From: Psychrobacillus glaciei
Lineage (GTDB): Bacteria; Bacillota; Bacilli; Bacillales_A; Planococcaceae
Assembly: GCF_008973485.1 (NCBI RefSeq)
Contig: NZ_CP031223.1
Span: 806,001 to 870,000, forward strand
DNA: 64,000 bases
Direction of reading: 5' to 3'
The first letter of the stretch is position 1; the number at the start of each line of letters is the position of its first letter. Below the pieces are notes generated by a model, which had not been told where the DNA came from, searched no databases, and worked only from the letters and a program-made list of their open reading frames with translations. Made by a program: the position numbers and the translations under genes. This document shows positions 37,399-46,575 of this stretch, piece by piece.

Positions 37399-37815
37399 AT
37401 GCAATCAAAAGAACTAGCAAATATGTTACGTAAAACAGCTGATATCTTGGTTCACTTCGAAGGAAAAAATCTTGATGAGGCTTTGTATGAGATTTTATCT
37501 TTAGTAAATAAAAATAGTAGGTCACGAACAGAGGTGGTTAATCAGAAACCTGTTGAACGCAATAATAGTAATGAAGATATAGATTGGCAAAATATCATTA
37601 CTATTCTAAAACAGAAGAATGGTAAAGAGATAGAAGAGTATTTAAACTGTGAAAAAATACTAAAGCCAAAGAAAGCCTTATTAGAATTAGCCAAAGAAAT
37701 GTCTGTCGCTTCCTCTACTAGACAAACAAAAGAAGTTATAAAACATAGTATTATTAAATATTTTGAACGACAAAAAATGGACGACATTATTAGGATTGAA
37801 AGATATGAGAAATAG
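37399..37815 (+). CDS. Probable partner of the ParA-like ATPase
   Basis: The 138-residue charged helical protein begins MQSKELANMLRKTADILVHF. It has a middle region rich in Asn/Arg/Ser and a C-terminal helical half (LLELAKEMSVASSTRQTKEV). GAGGTGG precedes the ATG, 9 nt after the ParA stop. I do not see a ParB nuclease or HTH domain. The role as DNA-binding partner is guessed from the gene pair. An R1 repeat begins at the base after its stop codon. Confidence 0.6.
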   Translation: MQSKELANMLRKTADILVHFEGKNLDEALYEILSLVNKNSRSRTEVVNQKPVERNNSNEDIDWQNIITILKQKNGKEIEEYLNCEKILKPKKALLELAKEMSVASSTRQTKEVIKHSIIKYFERQKMDDIIRIERYEK

Positions 37816-37934
37816 TGTTCCTGTGTTAGATGTAATTATGCGCTATTCTGACAATTTTTGCAAATTAATATTCTTTACAACCAATAATACCTCCTACACT
37901 TAATGAATACAGTGTAGGAGGTATTTGTTTTTTT
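37816..37934 (+). repeat. R1 repeat with A-type (terminator) tail
   Basis: TGTTCCTGTGTTAGATGTAA...CTATTCTGACAATTTTTGC, then ATACCTCCTACACTT/AGTGTAGGAGGTAT and a T-run. It starts directly at the stop codon of the preceding gene and provides its terminator. Confidence 0.88.
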
Positions 37935-37994
37935 GAAAAATTAAGAAAGCATATAAATTTGGCTACTAGTATTCTCGGGTGAATAAAAATTGGT

Positions 37995-38372
37995 CTTGAA
38001 GTGCCATAATGTGTAAATAAATACACCTGGATATATACTTATGAGTTCTAGTCTTGGCACTAAAAAGAAATAGGCAGCATCTATTGATAAAGAAGTGCTA
38101 AGCGGACGAAATTGCATCTTCGTCCGCTTTTAAAAGAGTAGAAAAGTATCTAATCACTCATTAACCAAACCCAATGCACTATGTCTTTACATATTTCAAG
38201 CGTGCGACGGATAAACATCTGGAACAAGCTTACCGAAAAAAGTCGAACGTAAGAGTGACTGCGTAACTTCACGTTCCATAGCCCTAACGGTAATAGTGTA
38301 GCCGAAGTTGTCCAAGGGACTCGGGAATTGGTAATGACCTGATGCACTTAAAGGATGCTTGCGATTTCTCCA
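37995..38372 (+). ncRNA. R2 structured element, copy B
   Basis: The 5' module runs TGCCA (38002) to TTGGCA (38053). GCATCT (38077) can pair with GGATGC (38353) to close the element. Inner stems are GCGGACGAA/TTCGTCCGC (38102-38127), ATGT/ACAT, and the central hairpin with GAACGT/ACGTTC ends (38245-38276). The central hairpin is enclosed by TTACCG/CGGTAA. The central stem is entirely different in sequence from the other copies but still pairs at its base. Confidence 0.6.
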
Positions 38373-38706
38373 AGAATAATCATGATCAACCAACACTTTT
38401 ATAAAAGCTAGTGAAAATTGTTTATTTCCAAAACTCCAGTAGTTAAACAAATTTTTATATCATTATGTTCTTCTTTACTTCTCGGCCTAATCATAAGATG
38501 AATGATGAATACTTTTAAGGCAGGGAGATGGGTAAATAATTATTAGAGTAACTTGAAGGATTTCGATTACTGCTTCCGGTAGGGGCTTATCAATTGATGG
38601 GTACAAATAATTTAACTGACAAGTATGGATAGTCACTGATAACAACGGTATTAATGAGCTTTAAAGTGAAATAACAAGGAAATAAACACAACTAAGGAGG
38701 AATATC
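38373..38706 (+). promoter_or_regulatory. Leader of SbsC-like gene 2
   Basis: No ORF is present. AAGGAGG lies 6 nt before ATG 38707. A promoter cannot be pinned down confidently. The region is separated from the first R2 stems by about 300 bp. Confidence 0.3.
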
Positions 38707-39840
38707 ATGAAAAAAAATCTAGTGAAAACTGCGGCAGCGGCAGCACTATTATCGAGCTCCATTTTAGCATTCTCTCCAATTGCTTATGGGAAGACAATCT
38801 CTGTCGATCAATCTATTAACTCAGTGAAGAGTGAGTTAAATAAGGCTGCATCCCAATATGTATATCCTACGCTTGAAGGAAAGCTTGTTCCAAGCGAATC
38901 ATTATACGCTACATTAAATAGTGCAAAGAAAAACTACCAGGCTACTAGAAACGCAATTGTATCATCCACACTTTCTGCAAAAGAAAAAGAAAGTAAACTG
39001 AATGACATTGATTCTTTCTATAATGAGAAAGTGTCCAAAGGTTTAGTTCCATATATGGATGCGTATAATTACGCAACAAAATATTTAGATCCTTTGATGA
39101 AAGAAATTAACGATGCAGAAGCAAAGAATGATTTTGCTACAGTGGTAGCGGGATACCATCAGTTATCTTACCAATTAAAAGATAGAACATCTATTTTATA
39201 CCGTTTTTCTGGTAAAGCGGCTCGTGATTTATTGCTAGAGAAGTATAAAAAGCCGGCAGATGCAAAACGTAATGAATTAGAGCTCCCTGTAACCATTTAT
39301 ATGAAATTAGTAGACCTAAAGGGTTTGTATGCTGCTGGCAAAAGTGAAGAAGTATTAAAAGCATACGCAGAACTTACTATATTATTAGAAGGTTTACCAA
39401 AAACAAATAAATATGCAGGTCCATTGTTCGCAGAAGTGGCAAAAGTAAAAGCAATCATAGATGCACCTCTTGTGGCATTGAAGGAACAACAAACCTTTGA
39501 TAGTAAAGTAGCAGATTTTGTGGAAAAAGTTAATGCCAGTCAAAAAAACATTACGCTTTCATCAACAGCTTCTAATTCATTAGTTGTTACAGTAAAAGAA
39601 GATGTTAGCATTTTAGAATTTTTGAGTCAAGGGTTCTATACAACATTAATTAGTGGCTTAAATGTTACGAAAATTAATGGAAATGACCCATTATCAGAAG
39701 CAGCAATGAATGGGCTTAAAGCCGCATTTTCTGCAGATGCAAAAACATTGGCTGACCTTAAAGGAAAATCATTTCCTTTTCCTTTAACAGTAAACACCGG
39801 TTCGGAATTTGATGTTATTTTTACAATTGCATTTAACTGA
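38707..39840 (+). CDS. Secreted SbsC-like cell-wall protein 2
   Basis: The 377-residue protein has a signal peptide (about 1-28, FSPIAYGK). The SbsC-type N-terminal domain (about 32-245) contains YMDAYNYATKYLDPL, YHQLSYQLKDRTSILYRFSG and RDLLLEKYKKP. It is the closest paralogue of protein 1. No Gly-rich linker is present. The C-terminal region of about 115 residues differs and contains LSSTASNSLVVTVKED. The shared anchor with a changed C-terminal part suggests different exposed functions. An R1 terminator repeat follows 5-8 bp after the stop. Confidence 0.8.
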   Translation: MKKNLVKTAAAAALLSSSILAFSPIAYGKTISVDQSINSVKSELNKAASQYVYPTLEGKLVPSESLYATLNSAKKNYQATRNAIVSSTLSAKEKESKLNDIDSFYNEKVSKGLVPYMDAYNYATKYLDPLMKEINDAEAKNDFATVVAGYHQLSYQLKDRTSILYRFSGKAARDLLLEKYKKPADAKRNELELPVTIYMKLVDLKGLYAAGKSEEVLKAYAELTILLEGLPKTNKYAGPLFAEVAKVKAIIDAPLVALKEQQTFDSKVADFVEKVNASQKNITLSSTASNSLVVTVKEDVSILEFLSQGFYTTLISGLNVTKINGNDPLSEAAMNGLKAAFSADAKTLADLKGKSFPFPLTVNTGSEFDVIFTIAFN

Positions 39841-39845
39841 AAAAA

Positions 39846-39964
39846 CATGCGTCCCTGTGCCGATAAAAATTTTATATATTTTGAAAATAGATTACGATTT
39901 AAGATTCTAAACTAATAATACCTCCTACACTTAATGAATATTGTGTAGGAGGTATTTGTTTTTT
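39846..39964 (+). repeat. R1 repeat with A-type (terminator) tail
   Basis: TGCGTCCCTGTGCCGATAAA...ATTTTGAAAATAGATTACG is a mutated R1 head. The tail ATACCTCCTACACTT/GTGTAGGAGGTAT with TTTGTTTTTTT is intact. Confidence 0.85.
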
Positions 39965-40053
39965 TGAACATGCACGAGAAATAGCTATTGTTTTGAAATT
40001 CCCTATAATGTATGTGAACGATGAGTAGGAGACAAAAAAGGCTGGTGATTATA

Positions 40054-40176
40054 GTGTATTTATATCAAAATAGAAAGAACGATACCTTTAGTAAAAATGA
40101 AATTCATTTGGAAATGTTCCTTGCCAGTATACACGTGTATGATGAACAGAAAGGCATTGTATCTAGTATAAAATAG
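40054..40176 (+). CDS. Possible 40-residue ORF
   Basis: A GTG-initiated frame (MYLYQNRKNDTFSKNEIHLE, then MFLASIHVYD, ending SSIK) lies behind AAAGGCTGGTG. No paralogue or family is recognised. It may be a remnant or chance ORF upstream of the MFS gene. Confidence 0.25.
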   Translation: MYLYQNRKNDTFSKNEIHLEMFLASIHVYDEQKGIVSSIK

Positions 40177-40223
40177 AGTAGTAGGAATTAGAAAATGAAA
40201 ATAACGTAGAAAAGAGAGAATAT

Positions 40224-41549
40224 ATGTCTAAGAATAAAAATGAATTAGCTACTAGTGAAAACCAGTCTACCATGATACAGAAATACATAGATTCACCAAA
40301 AAAGTTGCAAGCACTGTATCGTCGTACTTTATGGATTGTAGTCATTTCACAAATTTTCGGCGGAGCTGGACTTGCTGCTGGAATCACGGTTGGGGCTCTT
40401 CTTGCGCAGGATATGTTGGGAACAGATAGCTTTGCAGGGGTACCAATTGCGCTATTAACATTAGGTTCAGCAGGAGCAGCATTCATCGTTGGTCGACTTT
40501 CACAACGCTTTGGGCGTCGGCTGGGACTTGCTACTGGATTTTTAGCAGGAGGTCTAGGGGCAATCGGGGTAGTGATTGCTGCGATAAGCGATAATATTTT
40601 CTTATTGTTTGCATCCCTACTCGTGTATGGAGCTGGTTCAGCTACTAACTTACAAGCTCGTTATGCGGGGACGGATTTAGCCAATTCGAAACAACGGGGA
40701 ACTGCGATTAGTATTGCAATGGTTTCCACCACGTTCGGTGCTTTCGCAGGACCTAACTTGGTTGGGGTAATGGGGAAATTTGCTACTTCAATCGGAGTGC
40801 CTGCACTGGCAGGGCCATTTATATTGGGGTCTGCTGCTTATCTAACTGCAGGGCTAGTGCTTCTTATTTTATTGAAACCAGATCCTTTAATCATTTCAAA
40901 AGCAATTATCAAGTTACAGGAAGAGAGTACTAGCAAATCATTGGATACAAATTCTAACATGGCTATAGCTAACCAAAGAGGAGTCTTTTTAGGTGCAACT
41001 GTCATGGTAATCACCCAAATAGTGATGGTTGCGATTATGACAATGACACCTGTACATATGATGCATCACGGACATCATATTAATGATATCGGAATGGTAA
41101 TTGGCTTCCATATTGCTTCGATGTATTTGCCGTCCTTATTGACAGGCTATCTTGTTGATAAGTTCGGAAGGGTTGTTATGACAATTGCTTCAGGTGCTAC
41201 GTTAATGGCTGCGGGCATTGTTTCAGCAGTTGCCCCAGGTGATTCTCTAGTAGTACTAATTATTGCACTATCTTTGCTTGGTTTAGGATGGAACTTAGGG
41301 ATGATTAGTAGCACAGCCCTCATCGTCGATTCCACACTGCCGTTAACGCGGGCAAAGACACAAGGAACAGTAGATGTATTGGTTGCGCTTGCTGGTGCTG
41401 CGGGTGGAGGACTTTCTGGCATGGTAGCTGCACATACAAGTTATGCGACTCTTTCATTGGCTGGAGGTTTTCTTTCCTTACTACTGATTCCTGTAGTCAT
41501 CTGGTCTATGAATGAAAAAAGTAGTGGGAAGATTGCTCGAATGAACTAG
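40224..41549 (+). CDS. MFS transporter
   Basis: The 441-residue protein has about 12 membrane helices in two halves split by a cytoplasmic loop (about 232-252). The loop-2/3 motif GRLSQRFGRRLGLATG and its partner GYLVDKFGRVVMTIA are the MFS signature. A His-rich stretch HMMHHGHHIND lies at the start of a helix in the second half. Substrate is unknown; relatives are annotated as general drug or metabolite efflux. AGAGAGAA precedes the ATG. Confidence 0.85.
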   Translation: MSKNKNELATSENQSTMIQKYIDSPKKLQALYRRTLWIVVISQIFGGAGLAAGITVGALLAQDMLGTDSFAGVPIALLTLGSAGAAFIVGRLSQRFGRRLGLATGFLAGGLGAIGVVIAAISDNIFLLFASLLVYGAGSATNLQARYAGTDLANSKQRGTAISIAMVSTTFGAFAGPNLVGVMGKFATSIGVPALAGPFILGSAAYLTAGLVLLILLKPDPLIISKAIIKLQEESTSKSLDTNSNMAIANQRGVFLGATVMVITQIVMVAIMTMTPVHMMHHGHHINDIGMVIGFHIASMYLPSLLTGYLVDKFGRVVMTIASGATLMAAGIVSAVAPGDSLVVLIIALSLLGLGWNLGMISSTALIVDSTLPLTRAKTQGTVDVLVALAGAAGGGLSGMVAAHTSYATLSLAGGFLSLLLIPVVIWSMNEKSSGKIARMN

Positions 41550-42199
41550 TAACACATACATTGTGAACAAGTGTCTCTGTATAATAAACGATTCTACACG
41601 AGGCGCTACTTTCACTCCATTATTGTTTCTGAATATGGTAAACATTTAAGAGCAGCTGCATGGCGGATGCCACTCCCTTGAGAAAGGGGGGATATATGGT
41701 GACTGGTATGTACCAAATAGTGATAAACAATATATAGTGCAAGATTCAAAAGTAGTCCTGAATTAAAAATAAAAAAGCTTTCTAAAAAATTCGCTCCTAG
41801 ACATGATCTACATGCATAGGAGCGAATTTTGTACCAATAGTAGAAATTGAAACAAAGTTAAATAAACTAGGATAGGGAAAGCCTCTTGATCGAGAAATAG
41901 ATTGAGAGGCTTAATATTTTGCTTTAAAAGTAGGAAAAAATAACGACAAAATTTAGTCAAGGTAATTCCTTTTTTTGATGCTATATGAAAGATTACGACA
42001 AAAAAGTGGATAGATTGTTAGCAATCAATCAATTTAATTCATTCCAAAAAAGATGGAAAATGAGCTATTTTGACCTTTATTATTTAAATGTTGTGAATTG
42101 TCGTTCTAATTAGGTTGATAAAGGATATTCTTGGTTATAAAGTAAGGTAAGTAAACCAAGCCAATGCTTTAGTCATGATAATTACTTTGGAGGTGAATC
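41550..42199 (+). other. Intergenic region with two terminators and a degenerate R1
   Basis: A weak R1 remnant (GTGTCTCTGTATAATAAACG, near 41571) follows the MFS stop. A 14-bp perfect stem AATTCGCTCCTA/TAGGAGCGAATT (41786-41830) is a strong terminator. A second, AAGCCTCT/AGAGGCTT (41879-41912), is followed by AATATTTT. A 22-codon fragment ending DSKVVLN (before 41766) may be a gene remnant. The last 280 bp form the leader of the next gene; TTGGAGGTG precedes its ATG. Confidence 0.6.
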
Positions 42200-43444
42200 A
42201 TGAAAAAGAAAAAGTGGAAAAAGTCAGTTGTAGCAGTAGCGATAGCGGCATCTTTACTAACTAATTCAAATGTAAGTTTCGCTTATAGTACCATACAAGA
42301 AACGATTGATAAAGCGAAAATTGACATGAATGAAGCAGCGAATGCCTATGTTAAACCGGCAGAGAATGGAAGAATCGTTTCAAGTCAAGAACTATATCAA
42401 GTGTTGAAATTGGCGAAAGAAAACTACAAAAATGCAAGAAGTTTGGTCATAAAATCAGATAGGCCAAATAAGGAAGGGATACTAAAAGAGTTAGATACTT
42501 TGTATAATGAAAAATTAACAAAAGGACTCATACCATATATGGATGCATTCAATTATGTGGTTAAATACCTGAACCCTATTATGGACGAGATAAAACAAGC
42601 TGAATCTGAAAAAGATTGGGTGGAACTTGAAAAAGCATATCAGAAATTATCCGTACAACTGAATACAAGAACGGATATTCTTTATCGATTTACAGGAAAA
42701 GTTACAAGGGATTTACTAATAGAACAGTATAAAAAACCAGCCAACTTGAAATTAGATCAATTAAATGTTCCAGTAGCGATTTATGAGAAAGTAAAAGAAG
42801 TGGAAACGCTAACGGCTTTAGGTAAAACGAAAGAAGCGAATAAAACATTAAAAACTATACTACCGTTAATAGAGAAGTTACCTACTGAAAAAACCTTTCC
42901 TATGATTAAGGAACTAATAAAAGAAATAGAGAGTACCGGTAAAGCTGCTGGATTAGTCATCTTGTTTCCTACTTCTGTATCCCTTACAAGTAATGGAAAT
43001 AGTGAGAACGATAAAAAGAACACAGATGTCGGGGAAGGAACTACTTCAAATAATGCAGCTGCAAGAACGGTGACTACTTTGATAAATGCACTTCCACTAC
43101 CATCTAAAGTAAATGTCAGTGATGGAGTAGCCATCTACGCGGCACGAGTAGCCTATGAAAAGTTAACAACCGTTCAAAAAGCAATGGTCGATATTACTAG
43201 ATTAACAGAAGCAGAAAAAGTTTTTGAAGTAGTTAAAGACAAGGCAATAAATGAACAACAAGCAAAAGTAGTGATATTTTTAATCGAAGAGCTTCCAGTA
43301 GCAGTTGATATAAAAGTTGCACATGAAGCACAAATAAAAGAGGCACGTGCAACATATGAAAAATTGACAAGCGTTCAAAAAGCGTTGGTAGGAAATATTA
43401 CGGCATTAGAAGTGGCAGAGCAAGCTCTAATGAACTGTTTCTAG
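42200..43444 (+). CDS. Secreted SbsC-like cell-wall protein 3
   Basis: The 414-residue protein has a Lys-rich signal peptide (1-29, NVSFAY). The SbsC-type domain (about 33-245) contains YMDAFNYVVKYLNPI, YQKLSVQLNTRTDILYRFTG and RDLLIEQYKKP. A polar linker is followed by two copies of a helical module of about 60 residues. Each copy has a VxxFLIEELP- or LINALPLP-type start and YEKLT-VQKA-V (about 292-350 and 355-412). The second copy ends abruptly in MNCF, so the protein may have lost further C-terminal domains. It converges on the YHYH gene at a shared terminator. Confidence 0.78.
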   Translation: MKKKKWKKSVVAVAIAASLLTNSNVSFAYSTIQETIDKAKIDMNEAANAYVKPAENGRIVSSQELYQVLKLAKENYKNARSLVIKSDRPNKEGILKELDTLYNEKLTKGLIPYMDAFNYVVKYLNPIMDEIKQAESEKDWVELEKAYQKLSVQLNTRTDILYRFTGKVTRDLLIEQYKKPANLKLDQLNVPVAIYEKVKEVETLTALGKTKEANKTLKTILPLIEKLPTEKTFPMIKELIKEIESTGKAAGLVILFPTSVSLTSNGNSENDKKNTDVGEGTTSNNAAARTVTTLINALPLPSKVNVSDGVAIYAARVAYEKLTTVQKAMVDITRLTEAEKVFEVVKDKAINEQQAKVVIFLIEELPVAVDIKVAHEAQIKEARATYEKLTSVQKALVGNITALEVAEQALMNCF

Positions 43445-43484
43445 ATCGTTGATAAACACGTACCAATATGTATTTTATTTTAGA

Positions 43485-43527
43485 AATAGAAATGCCCTGT
43501 ATTCTGAAGAATTCAGAACACAGGGTC
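43485..43527. terminator. Bidirectional terminator between convergent genes
   Basis: A long stem (CCTGT, TTCTGA with TTCAGAA, ACAGG; loop AGAA) has A-rich sequence on one side and TTTTTATT on the other. It serves both SbsC-like 3 and the YHYH protein. Confidence 0.85.
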
Positions 43528-43531
43528 ATTT

Positions 43532-44242
43532 TTATTCTACATTATACTTTTCCAACATGGCTTCACGTGTACTTTTACCATATACTCGATAAATCATCGT
43601 GTTTGTTTTTTGGGAAAGTTTGATTAGCTCATTATACGCATTTTTTGTTTTATCGCTACTTGCATCTTGCTTATTGAAAGATTGATAATTTTGAGATTGT
43701 ACCAACAACTTCTCACCAGAATTTATAGCATCAATATATGCCTGTGTTCTAAGATATACATCATTTAAGACATTTAATCTCTCTTCAAGATTACTATAAA
43801 GAAACACATTAGTATTAGCTTTTGCTGCATTAATGGCAATTTTTGTATTGTTGTAAAGCTTCATATCAATTTGACTAACAGGATTACTGGAATATTTTGA
43901 TACTCTATAGTCATATGAAGTTTCCCATTTAAGAGATCCTGCATAGCTTTCCGCAGTTTTTATTAATGTCTCAGCTTGAGTATATGGATCAACATGTATT
44001 GTTTCTGTTTTAGTATTCCCCGTTTTACTTGAGCTGCTTTGAGGAGATTTACTCGTTGAAGTCTTTTGGGTAGTTCCTCCATTATGATAGTGGTACTGTC
44101 CGTAGCTTAAACCCCATTTTTCACAATTTGTACGACATGTGTGTCCACCATTAGCATCTGTTCTTCCTGAATGTGCCATTGCTGGTGTTGTGATTACTAG
44201 TAACAAAACAAAGGAAAGTAAAATTCCTACTATTTTTTTCAT
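43532..44242 (-). CDS. Secreted YHYH-domain protein with SbsC-like C-terminus
   Basis: The 236-residue protein has a signal peptide (1-24, TPAMAHSG). A short metal-ligand-rich YHYH domain follows (about 24-55: HSGRTDANGGHTCRTNC and YGQYHYHNGG). After a Ser/Thr linker, the C-terminal 140 residues form a helical domain. That domain ends in NTMIYRVYGKSTREAMLEKY, matching the last motif of the SbsC N-terminal domain. It therefore appears to join a YHYH module to a short SbsC-like wall-binding domain. GGGAGAGA precedes ATG 44242. Confidence 0.75.
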   Translation of the reverse strand: MKKIVGILLSFVLLLVITTPAMAHSGRTDANGGHTCRTNCEKWGLSYGQYHYHNGGTTQKTSTSKSPQSSSSKTGNTKTETIHVDPYTQAETLIKTAESYAGSLKWETSYDYRVSKYSSNPVSQIDMKLYNNTKIAINAAKANTNVFLYSNLEERLNVLNDVYLRTQAYIDAINSGEKLLVQSQNYQSFNKQDASSDKTKNAYNELIKLSQKTNTMIYRVYGKSTREAMLEKYNVE

Positions 44243-44326
44243 CTCATTTTCTCTCCCTTAATATCAATATATACCAATTTTACCATTAAACTCATTCGTA
44301 AGATAGAATTTAAATAATATGAGATG

Positions 44327-44515
44327 TTAATTAGGTTGTGAGGGTGGGGAAGCGTCAGCTGGAGAAAGATGAATCGTAATCTTTTTCATAGTAATATCAA
44401 TTCCAAGCGTATGTTGGTAACTCAAAATACATTCTTTCGATTTCTTTATAGGAACAACGGGTAAACCAACAATAGTAAATGACTCTTTTTCATACTGAAC
44501 ATTCGCTTCCACCAC
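44327..44515 (-). pseudogene. N-terminal fragment of a YifB/ComM-type Mg-chelatase-like protein
   Basis: The frame reads VQYEKESFTIVGLPVVPIKK then ITIHLSPADASPP. This matches the YifB/ComM N-terminal pattern xSFxIVGLPxxxVKESKERV...KIxVNLSPAD, with degraded key residues. The AAA+ and chelatase domains are absent. It is a decayed remnant, about 60 residues of a normal 500. Confidence 0.7.
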
Positions 44516-44665
44516 AACGCTATAAATCTAAGAAGCAGTCGAAGTGAAAACTTTTGCTGTTACATAACGTTGATGCTAATTTAGTAAATCAAATACATCA
44601 TCGTTATTGTTTTTCCTTTTCCTATAAAAAGTCTAACTGATTCAGTGTGAATATGATTAGAGCCG

Positions 44666-45022
44666 CGGAACCTGAAAAAAATAGATAGTAACCATTGGTA
44701 AATAAGCGCAGAGCGGACGAAATTGACTCTTCGTCCGATTTTAAAAGAGTAAAATAGGATTTGTTCTCTCATTATCCAAACCTAATGCATTATGTCTTTA
44801 CATATTTCAAGAAGGTGACGGACAAATATCCGCCACAAGATTACCGAAAAAAGTGGATTGAGAAGTGACGCAGTCACTTCTCAATCCACAAAAACTCCCC
44901 CGTTAATAGTGTAGCCAAAATTCTTTTTACGACGAGTAACCGCAGGAGCAAATGTTTAGTCCAAACCACTCTAGAAATAGAGTAGACAAAATGCACTTAA
45001 AGGATGCATGCGTTTTTCTTAC
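44666..45022 (+). ncRNA. R2 structured element, copy C
   Basis: Stems are GCGGACGAA/TTCGTCCG (44713-44737), ATGT/ACAT, CGGA/TCCG, and a perfect 17-bp central hairpin with GCA loop (44853-44889). It ends at GGATGC (45002). Its 5' end (GGAACCTGAAAAA...) is shared only with copy D. It also shares with D a 3' insert (CGACGAGTAACCGCAGGAGC). It directly precedes the IS91-like transposase. Confidence 0.62.
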
Positions 45023-45081
45023 AAGATAAGAAAGTATATGAAAATGTACCATGAACACTGGGTTCATGGTACATTTGTTAT

Positions 45082-46368
45082 ATGGAAAAGAATATATTAA
45101 AACGAATATTTTTTGATGAGCATAATCATTGGAATCAATTTTTATTGAAACATGAAAACAAGGTAAGACCTATAGTTGTAAAAGAAGTTGAAAAGTTCAA
45201 GGGATGCGGAAAGGTAGTTAATGGGTTCAAACTCTTTGTATGTGAAGGGTGTCATGATTTAAAAAAAGTTGCCTATCGATGCAAAGGACGTTTCTGTACA
45301 ACCTGTTCAGTGGGAGAAAGTGAAGAATGGAGCCGTCTAATATCCCATGATATGTTTCAAGTCAACCACCGACATGTGATTTTTACGGTAGATGAAGGAT
45401 TGCGTGAAGTCTTCTTACTACACAGACGTCTTTTAAAACCAATGATGGATGAAGCTGCAAAACTTCTTAGAGATTACTTTTATAAAAAAACAAAGGTGAT
45501 TCCTGGTATAATCTCAGGTCTCCACACATTCGGATCAAGAGTTAATTTTAACCCACATGTCCATATGTTAGTGACTATGGGAGGTATTAATGCACAAGGT
45601 GAATACGTAAAATATGATTTCTTACCTTTTGGGATGCTTCGGAAGCAATGGCAGACGGTTGTCTTAAAGCTAATCAGAAAGAATTTAAATCCTAGAGAGA
45701 AAAAGCAAGTGCAATCACGACTTCAAGCAGCCTACCAAAATAATGGGAAAGGTTTCTATATACATGCACCAAAACAAAAGGGAAAGATAGAAGAACAACT
45801 AAGATACATTGGGCGTTATATGCGTCGACCTGCAATAGGGTTGAATCGGATCGAAGCATATGATGGTCAAAGCGTAACTTTTACTTACAAAGATAAGACC
45901 AATGGTCAGCAAAAGAAAGAAACAATTTCTGTGGAGGAGTTTATTTCCCGATTAATTCGTCATATCCCCGATGAACAATTCAAAACTATACGTCATTATG
46001 GTATGTACTCACGTAAAACCAAAGGTGATACTAGAAAATTACTGACGGAATGGCAGAAGGAAGTAAAGAAGTGGATCGTTAGAATAGGTTCTAAACTAAA
46101 AAGACGTAATTGGAGAGAGAAATTTCTGGCTGCCAAACAGCCGGATCCTTTGAGGTGCCCAAAATGTGACAACTGCTACATCTATAAGGGAGAAGTCTGT
46201 CTTCAGGAGGGGGTACTAACGATACGGGTAGCTTTATGCGACAATACAAGAAACTATTTAGAAAGGGTGATTCGTCATTTCACCAGTCAGCAAACCACGC
46301 AAAAAGAAAAACAAAAGCAAACCAACTATTATCAAGGCACCAGTAATATACGAATGTCTACTGTGTGA
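45082..46368 (+). CDS. IS91-family HUH transposase
   Basis: The 428-residue protein has an N-terminal zinc-finger region (CEGCHDLKKVAYRC and RFCTTC). The catalytic domain has the HUH motif NPHVHMLVTMGG, and Tyr residues occur in YIGRYMRRPAI. RHIPDEQFKTIRHYGMYSRK is the conserved C-terminal block of IS91/IS801 transposases. The gene begins 6 nt after the long inverted repeat, which may be the origin-end hairpin for rolling-circle transposition. The C-terminal 40 residues are Lys/Gln-rich. Confidence 0.9.
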   Translation: MEKNILKRIFFDEHNHWNQFLLKHENKVRPIVVKEVEKFKGCGKVVNGFKLFVCEGCHDLKKVAYRCKGRFCTTCSVGESEEWSRLISHDMFQVNHRHVIFTVDEGLREVFLLHRRLLKPMMDEAAKLLRDYFYKKTKVIPGIISGLHTFGSRVNFNPHVHMLVTMGGINAQGEYVKYDFLPFGMLRKQWQTVVLKLIRKNLNPREKKQVQSRLQAAYQNNGKGFYIHAPKQKGKIEEQLRYIGRYMRRPAIGLNRIEAYDGQSVTFTYKDKTNGQQKKETISVEEFISRLIRHIPDEQFKTIRHYGMYSRKTKGDTRKLLTEWQKEVKKWIVRIGSKLKRRNWREKFLAAKQPDPLRCPKCDNCYIYKGEVCLQEGVLTIRVALCDNTRNYLERVIRHFTSQQTTQKEKQKQTNYYQGTSNIRMSTV

Positions 46369-46537
46369 TGCGGAAGAGAAAATTCCTTATCAAGTGGTAA
46401 GAGACTTCGATCGAATGGACGATGGAGATCCAACTGTTCCACCCATGTTTGAATGTGAGCAGTGTGGAGCGCAAATGTATCCGAGGGTATACAAAGGAAT
46501 ACATGGAATGGTGTATAAAATATCTGACGTAAAATAA
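46277..46537 (+). CDS. Small zinc-ribbon protein in the +1 frame of the transposase tail
   Basis: A frame open from 46271 to the stop at 46537 encodes a basic start (SKPRKKKNKSK), then VIYECLLCDAEEKIPYQVV and FECEQCGAQMYPRVYKG. Two CxxC pairs make a zinc ribbon. No ATG, GTG or TTG starts the frame before the first CxxC, but an ATT does. It overlaps the transposase end across an A-rich run, so it may be made by ribosomal frameshifting as a C-terminal extension of the transposase. Codon quality and the Cys pairs argue for real coding. Confidence 0.6.
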   Translation: MSPVSKPRKKKNKSKPTIIKAPVIYECLLCDAEEKIPYQVVRDFDRMDDGDPTVPPMFECEQCGAQMYPRVYKGIHGMVYKISDVK

Positions 46538-46546
46538 ACAAAAAAG

Positions 46547-46575
46547 GACCGGGCGTCTTTTTGCCCGGTTTTTCT
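46547..46575 (+). terminator. Terminator of the IS91-like element
   Basis: CCGGGC pairs with GCCCGG over an 8-nt loop, followed by TTTTTC, 9 nt after the small ORF stop. Confidence 0.9.

Noticed and set aside
38150..38347. Minus-strand ORF inside R2 copy B (and the like at 46929-47144 in copy D)
   Set aside because: Similarity between the two peptides follows from shared element DNA. The frames cross the hairpin arms, lack ribosome sites and are not kept open in copies A and C.
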